From contig NZ_JAAKZI010000003.1 of the NCBI RefSeq assembly GCF_011045165.1, forward strand, positions 104,156 to 168,155: 64,000 bases of DNA. Direction: 5' to 3'. The position numbers were made by a program, and so were the translations under genes. The DNA is from Arthrobacter silviterrae (GTDB taxonomy: Bacteria; Actinomycetota; Actinomycetes; Actinomycetales; Micrococcaceae). The notes under the pieces are model-generated. The model worked only from the letters and a program-made list of their open reading frames with translations. It was not told the DNA's origin and did no database searches. Below are positions 56,524-64,000 of this stretch, one piece after another; the first letter of the stretch is position 1; each line of letters starts with the position of its first letter.

Positions 56524-56551
56524 GCCCCTTGCCATGTCGAGGGGCTTTTGT
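56524..56551 (+). terminator. Attenuator terminator in the leuS leader
   Basis: GCCCCTTG (56524-56531) pairs with CGAGGGGC (56538-56545), one G-U included, around CCATGT, followed by TTTTGTGTGT. It lies 21 nt after the leader-peptide stop and 60 nt before the leuS start codon. Confidence 0.75.
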
Positions 56552-56610
56552 GTGTAAAGGGCAGGGCAGGGCAGTGCAGGAAGCCATTGATTAATGAAAA
56601 GGCAGGGTAC

Positions 56611-59115
56611 GTGAGCGTGCAGTCCCAGACGGAAGAGAACAGCGAAGAGGGCGTCTACAGTTTCGCCGCGATGGAGGCCAAGTGGCCGGCCGTCTGGGAG
56701 GAATTGAAGGTCTTCACCCCGCTCGACGACGGCTCCAAGGAACGCCGCTACGTCCTGGACATGTTCCCGTACCCCTCCGGCGACCTCCACATGGGCCACG
56801 CGGAGGCCTTTGCCATGGGCGACGTTGTCTCCCGGTACTGGCGCCAGCTCGGCTTCGACGTGCTGCACCCGATCGGCTGGGACTCCTTCGGCCTGCCGGC
56901 CGAGAACGCCGCCATCAAGCGCAACGCCCACCCCAGCGAGTGGACCTACGCAAACATTGACACCCAGGCGGAGTCCTTTAAGCGCTACGCCATCTCCGTG
57001 GACTGGTCCCGCCGGCTGCAGACCTCAGACCCCGAGTACTACCGCTGGACTCAGTGGCTGTTCACGCGCTTCTACCAGCGCGGCCTGGCCTACCGCAAGG
57101 ATTCCCCCGTCAACTGGTGCCCCAAGGACCAGACGGTGCTCGCCAACGAACAGGTGGTCAACGGCGCCTGCGAACGCTGCGGAACCATCGTGACGAAGAA
57201 GTCGCTGAACCAGTGGTACTTCAAGATCACCGACTATGCCGACCGCCTGCTTGATGACATGGACGCACTCAAGGGAAACTGGCCGGACCGCGTGCTGGCC
57301 ATGCAGAAAAACTGGATCGGCCGTTCCGAGGGCGCCCACGTGCGGTTTGTGATTGAGGCCGCCGGCCCCGGGAAGCCCGAACAGGAACTGACGGTCTTCA
57401 CCACCCGCCCGGACACCCTCTACGGGGCCACGTTCTTTGTGGTGGCCGCCGATGCCCCCCTGGCCCTGGAACTGGTGACGGCCGAGCACGCCGAGGCACT
57501 CAGCGACTACCGCGAGCAGGTCAAGGCCCTGAGCGACATCGAGCGCCAGTCCACCCAACGCACCAAGACCGGTGTTTTCACGGGCCGCTACGCCATCAAC
57601 CCGCTAACCGGTGAAAAGCTGCCCGTCTGGGCGGCCGACTATGTCCTGGCCGACTACGGCACGGGCGCCATCATGGCCGTGCCCGCCCACGACCAGCGCG
57701 ACCTCGACTTCGCCAAGGCCTTCGGCTTGCCCGTCCGCGCCGTCCTGGACACCGGCGAGGAAGACCCCGCCGCGACCGGCACCGCCACCACCGGCGAGGG
57801 CACCCTGATCAACTCCGGCGAGCTCAACGGCCTGTCCAAGGCCGAGGCCATTCCGGCCGCCATCGCCATCCTGGAGAAGCTGGGCACGGGCGAAAAATTC
57901 GTCAACTTCCGCCTCCGCGACTGGCTGCTCTCCCGCCAGCGCTTCTGGGGCGCCCCCATCCCCATCATCCACTGCCCCGACTGCGGCGAGGTGCCGGTGC
58001 CGGATGACCAGCTGCCCGTGCGCCTGCCGGACAACCTGCGCGGCGAGTCCCTGGCGCCGAAGGGCACCTCGCCGCTGGCCGCAGCAGCAGAGTGGGTCAA
58101 CGTGAGCTGCCCCCGGTGCGGCGGCGCGGCCAAGCGCGACACCGACACCATGGACACGTTTGTGGATTCGTCCTGGTACTTCCTGCGCTTCGTCTCCCCG
58201 CAGTACACGGACGGCCCCTTCGACCCGGCCAAAGTCAACGACTGGATGCCGGTGGGCCAATACGTGGGCGGCGTGGAGCACGCCATCCTGCACCTGCTCT
58301 ACGCCCGCTTCTTCACCAAGGTCATCCACGACATGGGCATGCTGGAGGCCACCGAGCCGTTCAGCCGCCTGTTGAACCAAGGCCAGGTGCTCAATGGCGG
58401 CAAGGCCATGAGCAAGTCGCTGGGCAACGGTGTGGACCTGGGCCAGCAGCTGGACCGCTACGGGGTCGACGCCGTCCGGCTCACCATGGTCTTTGCCGGG
58501 CCCCCGGAGGACGACGTCGACTGGGCCGACGTGTCGCCGTCGGGCTCGGCAAAGTTCCTGGCGCGCGCCTGGCGCCTGGCCCACAGCGTGGCCAGTGCCA
58601 CCGGAACGGACCCGTCCACGGGGGATGCCGCCCTGCGGTCACTGACGCACCGCACCATCCATGAGGCCAAGGCCCTGCTGGAAGGCCACAAGTTCAACGT
58701 GGTGGTGGCCAAGCTCATGGAGCTGGTCAATGCCACCCGCAAGGTCATCGACTCCGGATCCGGGCCCGCCGATCCGGCCGTCCGTGAGGCCGCCGAGGCC
58801 GTGGCGATCCTGCTGAGCCTCTTCGCCCCCTACACGGCCGAGGACATGTGGAACGTGCTGGGCCACCCGGCCTCCGTGGCGAATGCAGGCTTCCCGCAGG
58901 TCGACGAGTCCCTGCTGGTCCAGCAGAGCATCACGGCGATCGTGCAGATCCAGGGCAAGGTCCGCGACCGCCTCGAGGTGTCCCCGGACATCAGCGAGGA
59001 AGAGTTGCGCGAACTGGCCCTGGCCTCCGCGACCGTGCAAAAGGCCCTTGACGGGCGGGGGATCCGGACGGTCATTGTCCGGGCGCCCAAGCTGGTCAAC
59101 ATCGTTCCCGCATAG
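56611..59115 (+). CDS. leuS: Leucine--tRNA ligase
   Basis: 834 residues from GTG 56611 ([14 protein letters not shown]), with GGCAGGG upstream; the frame stays open further back but through the attenuator. Class I synthetase. HIGH-type motif in [17 protein letters not shown] near residue 55, CP1 editing domain with [14 protein letters not shown] near residue 268 and the editing Asp in [14 protein letters not shown] near residue 355, zinc-type CPDCGEV, and KMSKS as [16 protein letters not shown] near residue 596. The anticodon domain and C-terminal domain are of normal length. Expression is predicted to respond to Leu-tRNA charging. Confidence 0.97.
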   Translation: MSVQSQTEENSEEGVYSFAAMEAKWPAVWEELKVFTPLDDGSKERRYVLDMFPYPSGDLHMGHAEAFAMGDVVSRYWRQLGFDVLHPIGWDSFGLPAENAAIKRNAHPSEWTYANIDTQAESFKRYAISVDWSRRLQTSDPEYYRWTQWLFTRFYQRGLAYRKDSPVNWCPKDQTVLANEQVVNGACERCGTIVTKKSLNQWYFKITDYADRLLDDMDALKGNWPDRVLAMQKNWIGRSEGAHVRFVIEAAGPGKPEQELTVFTTRPDTLYGATFFVVAADAPLALELVTAEHAEALSDYREQVKALSDIERQSTQRTKTGVFTGRYAINPLTGEKLPVWAADYVLADYGTGAIMAVPAHDQRDLDFAKAFGLPVRAVLDTGEEDPAATGTATTGEGTLINSGELNGLSKAEAIPAAIAILEKLGTGEKFVNFRLRDWLLSRQRFWGAPIPIIHCPDCGEVPVPDDQLPVRLPDNLRGESLAPKGTSPLAAAAEWVNVSCPRCGGAAKRDTDTMDTFVDSSWYFLRFVSPQYTDGPFDPAKVNDWMPVGQYVGGVEHAILHLLYARFFTKVIHDMGMLEATEPFSRLLNQGQVLNGGKAMSKSLGNGVDLGQQLDRYGVDAVRLTMVFAGPPEDDVDWADVSPSGSAKFLARAWRLAHSVASATGTDPSTGDAALRSLTHRTIHEAKALLEGHKFNVVVAKLMELVNATRKVIDSGSGPADPAVREAAEAVAILLSLFAPYTAEDMWNVLGHPASVANAGFPQVDESLLVQQSITAIVQIQGKVRDRLEVSPDISEEELRELALASATVQKALDGRGIRTVIVRAPKLVNIVPA

Positions 59116-59136
59116 GCGTCCGCCCGGGAGGGGAAA

Positions 59137-60123
59137 ATGAGCACTGACAAGGTGGCCGGTGGCGGCTGGCTGCGCAGCCAGGCCGCCCGGCTGCGCCCCA
59201 AGCCCGCTGTTCCGGGACGGGCCGGCCCACGCGTCCGCGTGGCCGTTGTCACCGACTCGGCGTCAGCACTGCCGCACGACTGGGTGGAACTCCACGGCGG
59301 CGGGGGCCGGCTCACCGTGGTCCCCATGCCTGTCATCATCGGGGCCAACGTCTTTTCCGACGACGACTCCGAGCTGGAGGCCGCCATGTCGCTCGCCCTG
59401 GCGTCGGGCACCGCGGTGAGCACCTCACGGCCCTCGCCCGGCCAGTTCGACAAGGCCTACCAGGGCGCCGTCGACGCGGGCTTTGACGCCGTGCTGTCCA
59501 TTCACATTTCCGGCAAGCTCTCCGGAACCCTGGACGCGGCACAGCTGGCCGCGGACAGGTCCGGGATCCCCGTCATGGTCCTGGACTCGGCCACCGTGGG
59601 CCTGGCACAGGGCGTGGGCGTGCAGGCCGCCGTGGCCGCAGCCGCCGCGGGGGCCGCCGTCGACCAGGTCATGGCAGCCGCCCAGGAAGCCATCGCCACG
59701 GCCGCCGTGTACTTTTACGTGCCCAGCCTGGAACAGCTGAGGCGGGGCGGGCGCATCAGCCTGGCATCATCGTGGGTGGGCACCGTGCTGGACATCAAGC
59801 CACTGCTGGGAATTCGGGACGGCGCAGTGGTCCCGCTGGAAAAGGTCAGGTCCGCCGGCAAGGCGGTGGCCCGGCTGGAACGGCTCACCCTTGACGACCT
59901 TGCCGCCAGGGCTCCGGGCACCGCGCGGGTGGGGCTGCACCATTTTGGCAACGAGGACCAGGCCCGCGCCTTGGGGGAGTCACTGCAGGCCGAACGTCCC
60001 GGCCTTGCGGCACCCGTGCTGACGCGACTGCCTGCCGTGCTGGCCGCCCACGCAGGGCTGGGCGCCCTGGTGGTGGTCGTTTCCGGTGAAATGGGCCCTC
60101 CACAGGTGCAGCCCGGCAGCTAG
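59137..60123 (+). CDS. DegV family fatty-acid-binding protein
   Basis: 328 residues, GGGAGGGG upstream, 21 nt after leuS. DegV/FakB fold: VAVVTDSASALPHDWVE near residue 30, the loop SGTAVSTSRPSPGQFDKAYQ near residue 90, VLSIHISGKLSGTLDAAQLA near residue 118 and a C-terminal region with KPLLGIRDGAVVPLEKVR. In Firmicutes such proteins present fatty acids to the kinase FakA; no FakA homologue is visible in this window. The segment before VRVAVVTDS is an N-terminal extension rich in Arg/Pro. Ligand unknown. Confidence 0.92.
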   Translation: MSTDKVAGGGWLRSQAARLRPKPAVPGRAGPRVRVAVVTDSASALPHDWVELHGGGGRLTVVPMPVIIGANVFSDDDSELEAAMSLALASGTAVSTSRPSPGQFDKAYQGAVDAGFDAVLSIHISGKLSGTLDAAQLAADRSGIPVMVLDSATVGLAQGVGVQAAVAAAAAGAAVDQVMAAAQEAIATAAVYFYVPSLEQLRRGGRISLASSWVGTVLDIKPLLGIRDGAVVPLEKVRSAGKAVARLERLTLDDLAARAPGTARVGLHHFGNEDQARALGESLQAERPGLAAPVLTRLPAVLAAHAGLGALVVVVSGEMGPPQVQPGS

Positions 60124-60171
60124 CCGTCAACAGCCGGCCCGGGAGCCCCCGTTCCCCTCCGTGCGGCCACC

Positions 60172-60177
60172 TAGAGT
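60172..60177 (+). promoter_or_regulatory. -10 box TAGAGT, predicted leaderless start for comEA
   Basis: TAGAGT lies exactly 6 nt before ATG 60184 and directly after the 50-nt degV-comEA gap. This favours ATG 60184 over GTG 60178. Confidence 0.55.
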
Positions 60178-60183
60178 GTGGGT

Positions 60184-61050
60184 ATGAGAGCCGAAGGGGG
60201 TGGTCCCGCATGGACGCCTGCCGCCGGGCGGACCGGCGGCCAGGGCCGGGGCACCCGCGCACCCCGGGGGCCGCGCTGGATCATTTCCGCCCGCGCGGTT
60301 GTGGTGCTGCTCGCGATGGCAGCGGCCGTGGTTGCCGTGCTCTGGATGCAACAGGCCGGGGTCAGCGGCGCGTCGGCCAAGCTCGCTTCCAGCGGTCCTG
60401 CCAAGGTTGCGGTGCCGCCGCTGCCAGGTTCGACGGCGGCACCCGGCACAGTGCCGGGCGGCCCGGCGCCCCCAGGCGCCGCCACGGGCCCGTCTTCGGG
60501 TGCCGCACCTCCCGGCACGCCGGGCGGTGCCGGTGGGGGGAACGGGGCAGGCACGGCGACCATCCACGTGGTGGGCGCCGTGAAAAAGCCCGGGATCGTT
60601 GTCCTGCCCGCGGGCAGCCGTGTCTTCCAGGCCATTGACGCGGCGGGAGGGGCGCTGCCCGGCGCCCAGCTGGCGGCCGTCAACCTGGCCGCAATGGTCG
60701 TGGACGGCACCCAAATCCTGGTGCCCACGGTTGAACAGGCCGCCGCCGGGGGCGTACCGGGCGCCGGGGGAGGAACTGGCGCCGGCGCAGGGGCAGCAGG
60801 TGGCGCAGGCGGTAGTCCGGGCGGGAGCGCCGCCGGTCCGGGCGGGGCCGCGGCCGGGCTGGTGCCGCTGAACTCCGCCACCGCCGCGGAACTTGATGCC
60901 CTGCCCGGGGTGGGGCCTGTCATGTCGGAGCGGATTGTGCAGTGGCGGGCGGACCACGGCCCCTTCAAGTCGGTGGACGAACTTGGCTCGGTGTCCGGAA
61001 TTGGCCCGAAAATGCTGGCCACGCTGCGCCCGCTGGTGACTGTCGGATGA
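60184..61050 (+). CDS. comEA: ComEA family helix-hairpin-helix DNA-binding protein
   Basis: 288 residues from MRAEGGGPAWTP. An N-terminal basic, Gly/Pro-rich cytoplasmic part is followed by one membrane segment (about 37-57), a Gly/Ala/Pro linker, an SLBB domain (about 124-182, TIHVVGAVKKPGIVVLPAGS), a second Gly-rich linker, and the C-terminal helix-hairpin-helix pair (LNSATAAELDALPGVGPVMS near residue 227, and SVSGIGPKMLATLRPLV). This is the classical ComEA order: anchored outside the membrane, it binds incoming double-stranded DNA. The stop overlaps the comEC ATG by four bases. Confidence 0.93.
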   Translation: MRAEGGGPAWTPAAGRTGGQGRGTRAPRGPRWIISARAVVVLLAMAAAVVAVLWMQQAGVSGASAKLASSGPAKVAVPPLPGSTAAPGTVPGGPAPPGAATGPSSGAAPPGTPGGAGGGNGAGTATIHVVGAVKKPGIVVLPAGSRVFQAIDAAGGALPGAQLAAVNLAAMVVDGTQILVPTVEQAAAGGVPGAGGGTGAGAGAAGGAGGSPGGSAAGPGGAAAGLVPLNSATAAELDALPGVGPVMSERIVQWRADHGPFKSVDELGSVSGIGPKMLATLRPLVTVG

Positions 61051-62882
61051 GGGCCCCCGACTCCCGGTGGGCGCGCTACTCCAGGGCAGCAGTGGAGGGT
61101 GGGCGGAAGGAAGGCGCGGGAGAGGAACCGGAACCGCGAACGGGGAATCTGCGCCAGAGGCACAACGGAGTCATTCCGCCTGCCATCCTCAACCGGCTGC
61201 GGGAGGCCAGGGCACGGGTGGCCGTGGCGGTCGCCGCCTGGGCCAAGGAGGCCGGACACGCTGCCGCCGAGGGTCCGCCCCGGCGTCCCGACCTGCGCAT
61301 GGTCCCCGCCGTTGCGGCAACGTGGGGAGGGGCCATCGCCGCGATCGGCCTGCCGTGGTCGTTCTCTGCCGCAGGGGCCGCCGGCTCCGCCCTCGTGGTG
61401 GCCGCCACGGCGGTGCGGATGGTGAAACGCCGGCGCGCCGGGGCGGCCGCCCTTGCCCTGATGGCGGCCGCAGCGTGCCTCGGAACGCTCCTGGCCGGTG
61501 TCGCGCTGCGCCAATATGACAGACAGCATTCCCCTTTGGCGGTGGCGGTGGCCCGGGGGATGGAACTGACCGTCGAGATGGAAATCTCCTCGGCGCCAAG
61601 ACCCCTTGAATCTGCGTACGGACCCCGCAAGTTCATCTTTGACGCCGTCATCCACCAGGCCACCGGGGGAGGGAGCCTGCTGACGGGAAACCTGCCGGTG
61701 CGGGTCATTGCCGGGCAGGAATGGTCGCGGCTGCCGCAGGGGGCCACCGTCCACACGGCGGGCACCGTCGCTCCGGGCGCCTTGCAGGACTCCATGGCCG
61801 GGATTCTCAGGCCCGCCACGCCGCCGCTGGACGTTCGCCCCGGCGGTGCCGGACCCCACTTTGGGGCGTCCCTGGCCGCCTCGGCACAACGGGCGTGGGG
61901 CAGGCTGTCACAGGACGCCGCGGGGCTGCTTCCGGGAATGGTCATGGGGGACCGCAGCGGCCAGGAACCCGCCCTGGGGGAATCGATGAAGACAGTGGGC
62001 CTGACCCACCTGACGGCCGTCAGCGGATCCAACTGCACCCTGGTCCTGACCATGCTCATGCTGGCCCTGCGCACCGTCCACCTTCCCGCCTTTCCCTCCA
62101 GTGCCGCAGCTGTCTTTGGCCTGGCAGGCTTTGTGGCGGTGGTGGGCCCCGACCCGAGCGTGCTGCGGGCGGCCGTCATGGGGGCTGTCGGATGCCTGGC
62201 GATGGTCGGCGGGCGCCCCAGGCGGGCAGGGACACTGCTGTCCGTGAGCATCCTGGTGCTGTTGGTGGCGGACCCCTGGCTGTCCCTGGACTACGCCTTC
62301 ATCCTGTCGGTGCTGGCGACATTGGGCCTCCACCTGGTGGGGCGGCGGTGCGCCACCTGGCTGGGAGCCTGGCTCCCAGCCGTCGTGGCGCAGGCTGTGG
62401 CGATTCCGCTGGCCGCCCAGTTGTTTTGTGCGCCCGTCATCGTCCTGCTCCAGCCGCGGCTGCTGCTGTACACCGTGCCCGCCAACATGGCCGCGGCGCC
62501 CGTTGTTGCGCTCGTGACCATGGCGGGCACCGTCGCGATGGTGCTGGCGCCTGTCGTGCCGGCACTGGCTGATGCGTGTTCGGTGGTGGCCGGTGCGGGT
62601 TCGTGGTGGGTGGCCGCCGTCGCCCGCTGGATGGCAGCCTTGCCCGCGGCGAGCCTGCCGTGGCCCGGCGGCGCGGCCGGCTTGGTCCTGATGGCGGTGC
62701 TGAATGTGGCGGTCCTGGGCACCCTCGTGGCCCTGGTGGAGCGGCAGCGGCTTGCGGCCGCGCTGAAGTCCATGCAGCGTGCTGTTCCGCCCCGGTGGCG
62801 GATTCTGATCGGATTCGGCCCGCTGACGGCGGCCGCAGCCCTGGCCGCCGCCCTGTGGACAGCGGCGGTGGGAGGCGGATGA
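61047..62882 (+). CDS. comEC: ComEC/Rec2 family competence membrane protein without metallo-beta-lactamase domain
   Basis: 611 residues from MRAPDSRWARYS, overlapping comEA. The N-terminal soluble region is followed by membrane segments near residues 85-150, an OB-like DUF4131 region (about 155-260), and the competence domain with GMVMGDRSGQEPALGESM, HLTAVSGSNCTLVLTMLML near residue 320 and a multi-TM block to residue ~560. It ends in TM-rich sequence; no C-terminal metallo-beta-lactamase (HxHxDH) domain is present. The frame shows no break and the next 100 nt do not encode the missing domain, so the short form looks genuine. Function as the DNA-uptake channel is inferred from family. Confidence 0.9.
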   Translation: MRAPDSRWARYSRAAVEGGRKEGAGEEPEPRTGNLRQRHNGVIPPAILNRLREARARVAVAVAAWAKEAGHAAAEGPPRRPDLRMVPAVAATWGGAIAAIGLPWSFSAAGAAGSALVVAATAVRMVKRRRAGAAALALMAAAACLGTLLAGVALRQYDRQHSPLAVAVARGMELTVEMEISSAPRPLESAYGPRKFIFDAVIHQATGGGSLLTGNLPVRVIAGQEWSRLPQGATVHTAGTVAPGALQDSMAGILRPATPPLDVRPGGAGPHFGASLAASAQRAWGRLSQDAAGLLPGMVMGDRSGQEPALGESMKTVGLTHLTAVSGSNCTLVLTMLMLALRTVHLPAFPSSAAAVFGLAGFVAVVGPDPSVLRAAVMGAVGCLAMVGGRPRRAGTLLSVSILVLLVADPWLSLDYAFILSVLATLGLHLVGRRCATWLGAWLPAVVAQAVAIPLAAQLFCAPVIVLLQPRLLLYTVPANMAAAPVVALVTMAGTVAMVLAPVVPALADACSVVAGAGSWWVAAVARWMAALPAASLPWPGGAAGLVLMAVLNVAVLGTLVALVERQRLAAALKSMQRAVPPRWRILIGFGPLTAAAALAAALWTAAVGGG

Positions 62883-62991
62883 GCGGCTTGGGAATCCCCG
62901 GGCGAAGTGGCACAGTTGATCCCGTGAATACAACCTCCCCGGGATCAGCCAATGCAATCCTTCCCCCGCTGGCACGGATCGGGATGGCACT

Positions 62992-63996
62992 GTGAGCCCG
63001 GCCCCGCGCGGCGGTGCGGCAGTCCCGACGGCAGACTGGCGTGACGTGCCGCTGGCACCAATCGTGCTGATGTACGGGCCCGAGGACTTTATTGCCGGCA
63101 GGGTCCTGGAACAATTGCGCGCGAAACTGCGGGCGGCCAACCCCGAACTTGAAGTCACCGCCCTGGATGCGGCGCAATACCCGCCGGGCAAGCTGTCCAT
63201 GACGGCAAGCCCGTCCCTGTTTTCCGAGCCAAAGCTCGTGGAGATCTCCGGGCTGTCAGCCATGAATGACGACTTCCTGGCGGACACCCTCGCCTACCTG
63301 GCGGATCCGGCCCCGGACGTCACGGTGGCCCTGTGGCACAGCGGGGGGACACGGGGCAAGAAGCTGTTGGACGCACTCAAGGCCGCCGGTGTTCCGCGGA
63401 TTGACTGCCAGGCGCTGAAAAAGGACCAGGACAAGGCCGCGTTTGTCAGTGCCGAGTTCCAGCGGGCGAGGCGCCGGATTGACTCGCCGGGCGTGCGCGC
63501 CCTGGTGGCGGCGGTCGGTGCCAACCTCTCCGAGCTGGCGGCGGCGTGCCAGCAGCTCATTTCGGACTCCGAGGGGACTGTCGGCACCGAGGAGGTGGAC
63601 AAGTACTACGGCGGGAGGGTGGAGGCCACGGCCTTCAGGGTGGCGGACGCCGCATTGGCCGGCAATGCGCCCCTGGCCCTGTCGACGTTGCGCCATGCCT
63701 TGGCCACCGGAGTCGACCCTGTGCCCCTGGTGGCCGCCCTGGCCATGAAGGTCCGGCAGGTGGCCAAGGTGTTTTCAGCCCGGGGCAGTTCCGCCCAGCT
63801 GGCCCGGGATCTCGGCATGTCGCCGTGGCAGGTGGACAGTGCCCGCCGTGATGCCGGGCACTGGACGGGCGACGGCCTGGTGGCCGCCATCCAGGTGCTG
63901 GCCGAGACGGACGCGCAGGTCAAGGGTGCGGCAAAGGACCCTGTGTACGCCGTCGAACGCGCCGTGACCCTGATCGCGACGGCCGCACGGCGCTAG
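62992..63996 (+). CDS. holA: DNA polymerase III subunit delta
   Basis: 334 residues from GTG 62992. Clamp-loader subunit that opens the beta sliding clamp. Family features are an N-terminal APIVLMYGPEDFIAGRVLEQ, SPSLFSEPKLVEISGL near residue 68, LSELAAACQQLISDSEGTVG near residue 180, and the C-terminal collar domain with DVALAG-like VADAALAGNAPLALSTLRHA and QVDSARRDAGHWTGDGLVAA. The upstream 109-nt gap holds an inverted repeat TGATCCCG/CGGGATCA (about 62916-62948). It lies after the comEA-comEC pair, the usual actinobacterial order. Confidence 0.94.
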   Translation: MSPAPRGGAAVPTADWRDVPLAPIVLMYGPEDFIAGRVLEQLRAKLRAANPELEVTALDAAQYPPGKLSMTASPSLFSEPKLVEISGLSAMNDDFLADTLAYLADPAPDVTVALWHSGGTRGKKLLDALKAAGVPRIDCQALKKDQDKAAFVSAEFQRARRRIDSPGVRALVAAVGANLSELAAACQQLISDSEGTVGTEEVDKYYGGRVEATAFRVADAALAGNAPLALSTLRHALATGVDPVPLVAALAMKVRQVAKVFSARGSSAQLARDLGMSPWQVDSARRDAGHWTGDGLVAAIQVLAETDAQVKGAAKDPVYAVERAVTLIATAARR

Positions 63997-64000
63997 CCTT

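Noticed and set aside
56376..56610. T-box riboswitch upstream of leuS
   Set aside because: No T-box consensus sequence or specifier stem is visible; the leader peptide plus terminator explains the region.
62883..62991. Frameshifted remnant of a ComEC metallo-beta-lactamase domain
   Set aside because: Too short, and no frame shows the HxHxDH motif or related sequence.

Overview
The window is GC-rich chromosomal DNA from a Micrococcaceae-type actinobacterium (Arthrobacter or a close relative). This rests on gene order and protein signatures: ruvCAB-yajC-secDF-rsh, rpsD-DUF948-DUF6167-alaS-ruvX-mltG-aroECKB-efp-nusB, pyrR-pyrB-pyrC-(membrane protein)-carA-carB-pyrF-mihF-gmk-rpoZ-coaBC-metK-priA, an acVLRF1 release factor, a helicase-dead PriA and frequent GTG/TTG starts. 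No phage, transposase, CRISPR array, rRNA or tRNA gene was found. Almost all of the window is core genome.

Layout. 1-5.7 kb: Holliday-junction processing (ruvC fragment, ruvA, ruvB) and the Sec accessory complex (yajC, secD, secF). 5.9-8.2 kb: bifunctional (p)ppGpp synthetase/hydrolase. 8.2-11.4 kb, minus strand: an orphan AbiEi-like protein, a DUF349 protein and a membrane-anchored cyclophilin. 11.6-15.1 kb: hisS and aspS, separated by a pair of large structured repeats. 15.1-19.7 kb: a beta-helix protein of unknown function, a GNAT acetyltransferase, acVLRF1 and rarA. 19.9-31.3 kb: rpsD, two small membrane proteins, alaS, ruvX, mltG, the shikimate genes aroE-C-K-B, a TPR protein, efp and nusB. 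31.4-32.7 kb, minus: a PrsW-type membrane protease. 32.9-41.8 kb: the pyrimidine operon with a PyrR RNA site at its head. 41.9-48.0 kb: mihF, gmk, rpoZ, coaBC, metK, priA. 48.0-52.0 kb, minus: glycosyltransferase, alpha/beta hydrolase, aldo/keto reductase and a SorC-family regulator. 52.1-56.4 kb: glycerol genes glpD-glpF-glpK, divergent from that regulator. 56.5-64 kb: leuS behind a leucine leader-peptide attenuator, degV, comEA, comEC and holA.

The coding content is ordinary. The most interesting signals lie between genes. (1) Two ~100-nt hairpin elements between hisS and aspS share a conserved terminal region on stems that differ in sequence but stay complementary. (2) A leaderless peptide MHNFLLLT plus intrinsic terminator precedes leuS. 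(3) A PyrR binding loop sits next to the pyrR ribosome-binding site. (4) A 26-bp perfect palindrome lies in the nusB/prsW junction. (5) Seven genes have a TAnnnT box exactly 6-7 nt before the start codon, which suggests leaderless mRNAs. (6) Palindromic candidate operators lie between the SorC regulator and glpD.
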